Positions 59,309-64,000 of a stretch of DNA of 64,000 nt are shown here, piece after piece. Origin of the DNA: Pectinophora gossypiella (taxonomy: Eukaryota; Arthropoda; Insecta; Lepidoptera; Gelechiidae). The notes under the pieces were generated by a model. That model was given only the letters and a program-made list of their open reading frames with translations. It was not told the origin of the DNA and made no database searches. Numbering within the stretch: position 1 is the stretch's first letter; every line of letters begins with the position of its first letter. The position numbers and the translations under genes are program-made. The DNA lies in the NCBI RefSeq assembly GCF_024362695.1, contig NC_065412.1, forward strand, positions 4,463,992-4,527,991. The letters run 5' to 3'.

Positions 59309-59820
59309 ACAGAAACAAGGCTGATTATAGTAGCTATTGGGGTGTAAATTATTGATTCTAGTCTTATTTGCGTATCGTATCGATAGGCCACTATCGATAG
59401 TTCGTGCAATAGTCGGAAGAAATACTATATTAACATTAGACGACATAATCATCATCATTGGCCTTATAAGTCTGTTTCAGACGATTTATGTATGACGTCA
59501 TCGCCTCGAAGAAATACACTAAACTATATCGAAGGCTCGTAATGAAAAAAATAGGCAAGTACCTACTTTCTCAAGATTAGTGAATAGCAATCGTGATCAG
59601 TTCTTGCAATAGACGATACTGTCAATACTATGACTTTAGATAGTATTGATCGAAATCAGCTATCGATAGTATAGATGAAGTAGACTATCGAATATCGTCA
59701 AATGATCGACAGTAAATAGTCCCAACAAAAATCCACCATCAGTTCTTTCTATAGGTTAGATTTTAGTAATGAAACACTAGGGGTGAAACAGAAGGGAAAT
59801 ACAAAATATGTTTTAACTCA
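59309..59820. other. Intergenic stretch with a cluster of TATCGATA motifs
   Basis: No gene is supported. Three perfect TATCGATA octamers lie at 59378-59385, 59392-59399 and 59661-59668, amid near-matches (gactatcgaatatcg, tagatagtattgatcg). This octamer is the core of the DRE motif found in insect housekeeping promoters. Confidence 0.4.
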
Positions 59821-59826
59821 TTTATT
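59821..59826 (-). promoter_or_regulatory. Polyadenylation signal of HSC70
   Basis: AATAAA on the minus strand, about 70 bases after the stop codon at 59896-59898; the first such hexamer downstream of the gene. Confidence 0.6.
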
Positions 59827-59895
59827 GAATTTCAAGCAAGGGTTGTAACACCTCTATGCCGAATGATCTTATTTTCGAAAACTCGTGGAATGTGT

Positions 59896-61649
59896 TTAGT
59901 CAACCTCCTCAATGGTGGGTCCGGCACCGCCACCGGGCGCTGCGCCTCCAGCGCCGGGAGCGCCGCCAGGGAAGCCGGGCATACCGCCGGGCATACCACC
60001 TGGCGCGCCGCCGGCTCCTTGGTACAGCTTGGTGATGATCGGGTTGCAGATACCCTCCAACTCCTTCTGCTTGTGTTCATATTCCTCCTTGTCAGCCAAC
60101 TGGTTGGAATCGAGCCATTTAATGGTATCATTGCATTTGTCCAAAATGGTCTGCTTATCGGTGTCCGAGATCTTGTCCTTCAGCTTCTCATCTTCCATGG
60201 TGGACTTCATGTTGAAGCAGTAAGACTCGAGAGCATTCTTGGCCCCAATGGTTTCCTTCTGTTTCTCATCCTCAGTCCTGTACTTCTCAGCCTCGTTAAC
60301 CATGCGCTCAATTTCCTCCTTAGACAGGCGACCCTTGTCGTTGGTGATGGTAATCTTGTTCTCCTTGTTGGTAGACTTCTCGACGGCCGATACGTTCAAG
60401 ATACCGTTGGCGTCGATGTCGAAGGTGACCTCGATCTGAGGAACACCACGTGGCGCGGGTGGGATGCCAGTAAGTTCGAATTTTCCGAGGAGGTTGTTAT
60501 CTTTGGTCATGGCGCGCTCACCCTCGAAAACTTGAATAAGCACTCCAGGTTGGTTATCAGAGTAAGTAGTGAAGGTCTGGGTCTGCTTAGTGGGAATGGT
60601 AGTGTTACGCTTAATGAGGGTGGTCATAACACCGCCGGCGGTTTCGATACCCAGCGACAGCGGTGTAACATCAAGCAGCAGCAGGTCCTGTACTTCCTCA
60701 GACTTGTCACCGTGCAAGATGGCGGCCTGTACAGCCGCACCGTACGCGACGGCCTCGTCGGGATTGATGGATTTGTTAAGCTCCTTGCCATTGAAGAAGT
60801 CCTGAAGAAGCTTCTGCACTTTAGGAATACGAGTGGAACCACCAACCAGGACAATGTCATGGATCTGCGACTTGTCCATTTTGGCGTCACGGAGAGACTT
60901 CTCAACCGGCTCCATGGTAGATCTGAACAGATCGGCGTTCAGTTCCTCAAAACGAGCCCTGGTGATTGAGGTGTAGAAGTCAATACCCTCGAAGAGAGAG
61001 TCGATTTCAATACTGGCCTGAGTAGAGGACGACAGGGTCCTCTTCGCGCGTTCACATGCGGTCCTGAGTCGTCGCAGGGCCCTCTTGTTTGTGGTAAGTT
61101 CCTTCTTGTACTTCCTCTTGAACTCCTGTACAAAGTGGTTTACCATTCGGTTGTCGAAGTCCTCGCCTCCCAAGTGCGTGTCTCCGGCGGTAGACTTTAC
61201 TTCGAAGATACCATCTTCGATGGTCAGGATGGACACGTCGAAAGTACCACCACCGAGGTCGAAAATAAGTACGTTACGTTCTCCGCCTCCCTTCTTATCG
61301 AGGCCGTACGCAATCGCAGCAGCAGTCGGTTCATTGATAATTCGGAGAACGTTCAGGCCAGAGATGGTACCCGCATCTTTTGTGGCCTGTCTCTGTGAGT
61401 CATTGAAGTACGCTGGAACCGTGATGACTGCATTCTGCACCGTTTTGCCAAGGTATGCCTCAGCTGTTTCCTTCATCTTAGTAAGCACCATTGAGCTCAC
61501 TTCCTCAGGGAAGAAGGTCTTGTCTTCACCCTTGTATTGTACCTTAATCTTTGGCTTGCCACCATCACTGACCACTTCAAATGGCCAGTGCTTCATGTCG
61601 GCTTGTACAGTAGCATCTTCGAATTTGCGACCAATAAGACGCTTGGCAT
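59896..61649 (-). CDS. Hsc70-4: Heat shock cognate 70 kDa protein (cytosolic HSC70), coding exon 2
   Basis: Encodes residues 70-653 of an ATP-dependent cytosolic chaperone that binds exposed hydrophobic segments of client proteins in cycles driven by J-proteins and nucleotide exchange factors. Seen in the sequence: phosphate-binding loop IFDLGGGTFDVS at about 198-209, adenosine-site motif VLVGGSTRIPKV at about 336-347, interdomain linker DLLLLDV at about 391-397, the substrate-binding sandwich, a helical lid, a GGMP/GGAP-rich tail and the terminal EEVD that docks TPR co-chaperones such as Hop and CHIP. No secretory signal or KDEL-type end, so cytosolic/nuclear. The exon starts after gtttcag (acceptor AG at 61650-61651), completing a split Asp codon. 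Length and motifs are as expected for the constitutive (intron-containing) cognate rather than the usually intronless inducible HSP70. The symbol is by family resemblance to the fly gene. A long open frame on the opposite strand is a composition artefact. Confidence 0.96.
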
Positions 61650-62041
61650 CTGAAACAATGAAATCAAAGCTATTGTAGAAACAACTCGCATAAGGAAATA
61701 GGAAATTGTTAAGTTATATGTAACATCAGATTACTGTTCTCATTCAATATGTTCAGAGACTCTAGTCTAGTATATTGGGTATCATCATGAAAATATGTTT
61801 AAACAATTTAAAATTTTCAGAGAATAAAATTTAGCTACTGGATATACTTATCTTTTTCATAGTATAATAAAAGTTAAGACTATTTTCTTCATATCATATT
61901 CATATGTGTTGTTGACATGATAAGTTTTGATAAATTGATGATAACAATGCAAATTAATGAATCATTTCATGAATTCCTTTATAGACAACAAAGGACATTC
62001 TGTAGATTAAAGATTTTGGATTGTTTAGAAAAAATACTTAC
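61650..62041 (-). other. HSC70 coding intron (392 bp)
   Basis: On the minus strand it begins GTAAGTATTTT directly after the G of a split codon and ends TTGTTTCAG. AT-rich, no repeats recognised. Confidence 0.92.
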
Positions 62042-62249
62042 CAAAAATAGTGTTGTTGGGGTTCATGGCGACCTGGTTCTTAGCAGCATCACCGATGAGG
62101 CGCTCGGTGTCGGTGAAGGCGACGTACGAGGGCGTGGTGCGGTTGCCCTGGTCATTGGCGATGATCTCCACCTTGCCATGCTGGAACACTCCAACGCAGG
62201 AGTAGGTGGTGCCCAGGTCGATACCTACTGCGGGTGCTTTTGTTGCCAT
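62042..62249 (-). CDS. Hsc70-4: Heat shock cognate 70 kDa protein (cytosolic HSC70), coding exon 1
   Basis: Encodes residues 1-69 and the first base of codon 70: MATKAPAVGIDLGTTYSCVG, then the start of the ATPase domain through QVAMNPNNTIF. DLGTTYS at 10-16 is the first phosphate-binding motif. The ATG at 62249 is the only sensible start and matches the family's N-terminus. The exon ends TTTTG|GTAAGT. A splice acceptor (ttttcacag, AG at 62250-62251) abuts the ATG, so the 5'-UTR is on a separate upstream exon, as is common for insect HSC70 cognates. Together with exon 2 the protein has 653 residues. Confidence 0.95.
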
Positions 62250-62264
62250 CTGTGAAAATTAAAA
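62250..62264 (-). promoter_or_regulatory. Splice acceptor of the HSC70 5'-UTR intron
   Basis: The minus strand reads tttaattttcacag immediately before ATG. The palindromic transposon at 62321-63982 therefore lies, by inference, inside this 5' intron. The non-coding first exon and the promoter are not visible and must lie beyond the right end of the window, unless the intron is very short. Confidence 0.7.
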
Positions 62265-62657
62265 TCGTTAAACCTCACAACTAGATATTTTTAGATACAA
62301 ATCAACTAATTAATAAAATACACTTCTCATCAAAAAAATCGAAACACTTCCGTTTTCATTGTTTCTGTCCGAATTTAACACAAAAAAGAATTCATACGAT
62401 GAAAAAAAATACATAAATGTATAGCTGGCAGTTTGGCCATTACAGTAATAAGCGAAAATTCTAAATTCAAAATTAGAATTTCATTTGTTTATCTTATAAA
62501 CGAAATGAATCACTGTTTTGAGACAAATGTGTGTTTAGGATTGGAGTACATTTAGCGTTTAAAAACTAAAAATTGGCGCCTATCCTTAAACTTTTTGTTT
62601 TTTATTTCAATACTGTGACTTTGGGACGTCTGAAAAAAGGTTTTTTTTCTAAAACGT

Positions 62658-63083
62658 ATGGATACTTCGCCCACAGAAGCCGCCCAAGTTGTGGCATTGC
62701 TGGATTCTCGCCTTAGTCAGCGTGTTGTGGCTGCAAGACTGCATCTAAGCCTGTCATCTGTTCATAGAGTCTATAAACGTTATCGGGAGACTGGTTTGTT
62801 CACGCGCCGTTCAGGATCTGGCAGGAATCGGGTCACTTCTGAGCGAGATGATCGATTTATTGTAACAACTTCTTTAAGAAATCGACGCCTTAACGCTTTT
62901 CAACTGCAGCAGCGGCTTCGTGTTGTACGAAGGGTGGCTGTAAGTGACTCTACAATTAGAAGAAGGTTGAAGGATCGTGGACTGGTACCGCATAAGCCAG
63001 CAAATGGGCCGAAATTAACTGCAGACCATCGAAGAGCGCGCCTTAACTTTGCACGTGAGCACCTAAATTGGTCATACCTACAG
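62658..63083 (+). pseudogene. Truncated Tc1/mariner transposase, left arm
   Basis: About 142 residues from MDTSPTEAAQVVALLDSRLS through a helix-turn-helix (SQRVVAARLHLSLSSVHRVY), a basic hinge (RRSGSGRNRV), a second DNA-binding region and the start of the linker (LNFAREHLNWSYLQ). It then breaks at the junction with the loop. The DNA-binding domain is intact; the DDE catalytic domain is absent. Such a product could still bind the element's ends. Confidence 0.85.
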
Positions 63084-63645
63084 AAACGCCACCATAGCTG
63101 ACCTTTTCTTCAATGCAGCATTGTGCATAGCGTTCTCCGTCTCTTCTGTAGACCTTGTTCCTTCCGTCGTTACCATACAGCATAATTTTACACTCATCAG
63201 AAAAGAGAACTTTGCTCCACTGTAGGTATGACCAATTTAGGTGCTCACGTGCATAGTTAAGGCGCGCTCTTCGATGGTCTGCAGTTAATTTCGGCCCATT
63301 TGCTGGCTTATGCGGTACCAGTCCACGATCCTTCAACCTTCTTCTAATTGTAGAGTCACTTACAGCCTCCCTTCGTACAACACGAAGCCGCTGCTGCAGT
63401 TGAAAAGCGTTAAGGCGTCGATTTCTTAAAGAAGTTGTTACAATAAATCGATCATCTCGCTCAGAAGTGACCCGATTCCTGCCAGATCCTGAACGGCGCG
63501 TGAACAAACCAGTCTCCCGATAACGTTTATAGACTCTATGAACAGATGACAGGCTTAGATGCAGTCTTGCAGCCACAACACGCTGACTAAGGCCAGAATC
63601 CAGCAATGCCACAACTTGGGCGGCTTCTGTGGGCGAAGTATCCAT
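63084..63645 (-). pseudogene. Truncated Tc1/mariner transposase, right arm plus loop
   Basis: About 187 residues on the minus strand. It repeats the DNA-binding domain of the left arm (with SG for SR, RE for RV, NY for NF) and continues into the catalytic domain as far as WSKVLFSDECKIMLYGNDGR and a YGGVSV stretch corresponding to the family's GGGSVMVWG. The first catalytic Asp (in FSDE) is present; the second Asp and the Glu are lost, where the sequence turns into the inverse of the left arm. Catalytically dead by inference. Confidence 0.85.
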
Positions 63646-64000
63646 ACGTTTTAGAAAAAAAACCTTTTTTCAGACGTCCCAAAGTCACAGTATTGAAATA
63701 AAAAACAAAAAGTTTAAGGATAGGCGCCAATTTTTAGTTTTTAAACGCTAAATGTACTCCAACCCTAAACACACATTTGTCTCAAAACAGTGATTCATTT
63801 CGTTTATAAGATAAACAAATGAAATTCTAATTTTGAATTTAGAATTTTCGCTTATTACTGTAATGGCCAAACTGCCAGCTATACATTTATGTATTTTTTT
63901 TCATCGTATGAATTCTTTTTTGTGTTAAATTCGGACAGAAACAATGAAAACGGAAGTGTTTCGATTTTTTTGATGAGAAGTGTAGTTGTGTAAAACTAAC

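Larger units (their letters stand above)
62321..63982. mobile_element. Tc1/mariner-type head-to-head palindrome (1662 bp, TA-flanked)
   Basis: Flanked by TA (62319-62320, 63983-63984). Termini CACTTCTCATCAAAAAAATC and its inverse. Two arms of exactly 763 bp (62321-63083 and 63220-63982) are inverted copies with only a handful of substitutions and no length difference; a 136-bp loop (63084-63219) lies between. Each arm holds the first ~340 bp of the element and the N-terminal part of a transposase frame, one pointing right, one left. The second half of the transposase is missing, so the element is non-autonomous. Its near-identical arms mean it is young. Confidence 0.93.

Noticed and set aside
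59863..60969. 368-codon open frame on the + strand, antisense to HSC70
   Set aside because: Long antisense frames are a well-known by-product of HSP70 codon use; the minus strand encodes the full chaperone, with correct motifs and splice sites.
1..64000. CRISPR arrays, operons, ribosome binding sites
   Set aside because: The window is animal nuclear DNA with spliced genes; no regularly spaced direct repeats of CRISPR type were seen. The only regular array is the 60-bp repeat inside a MITE.

Overview
The window is nuclear DNA of an insect, most probably a moth or butterfly. It is AT-rich, dense in small non-autonomous transposons and tRNA-headed SINEs, and its few coding exons are clearly more GC-rich than the surroundings. 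No bacterial-type genes, CRISPR array or functional structural RNA gene was seen. The lepidopteran assignment rests on recognising the repeat style and the HSC70 protein; no database search could be run.

Two genes are supported. (1) On the + strand, a seven-exon gene (coding exons from 9184 to 53094) encodes an unnamed ~401-residue type I membrane protein: signal peptide, acidic stalk, two six-cysteine EGF/EB-like modules (one per exon), one transmembrane helix and a Ser/Arg-rich cytoplasmic tail. Its first coding exon is separated from the second by a 37.7-kb intron. Six exon junctions keep a continuous frame; the first five introns are all phase 1 and the last is phase 0. The 3' end offers three alternative C-termini, including a possible TGA readthrough. 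(2) On the - strand, the cytosolic heat-shock cognate HSC70 gene (59896-62249) has two coding exons that together give 653 residues ending in EEVD. A splice acceptor lies directly before its ATG, so a 5'-UTR intron lies upstream.

Most of the remainder is mobile-element debris. Positions 1-9147 hold old SINE, hAT-like and other repeats. The giant intron (9359-47096) is a nest of at least ten repeat families. These include palindromic MITEs, four SINE families (one carrying a 5S-rRNA-like segment), LINE 3' ends, a recent 1234-bp tandem duplication and several datable nested insertions. Between the two genes lie a second copy of a small element with 7-bp target duplications and a 1461-bp palindromic element with a perfect 8-bp target duplication. 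A cluster of TATCGATA motifs lies beyond that element. At the far right, a 1662-bp Tc1/mariner-type head-to-head palindrome, flanked by TA, sits in the presumed 5' intron of HSC70.

The two genes converge (3' ends facing) and nothing suggests they work together. The most unusual structures are the two long palindromes, the readthrough-like 3' end of the membrane-protein gene, the 5S-like SINE and the 7-bp-TSD element. Repeat families are labelled A-N here for cross-reference only; the labels are not database names.
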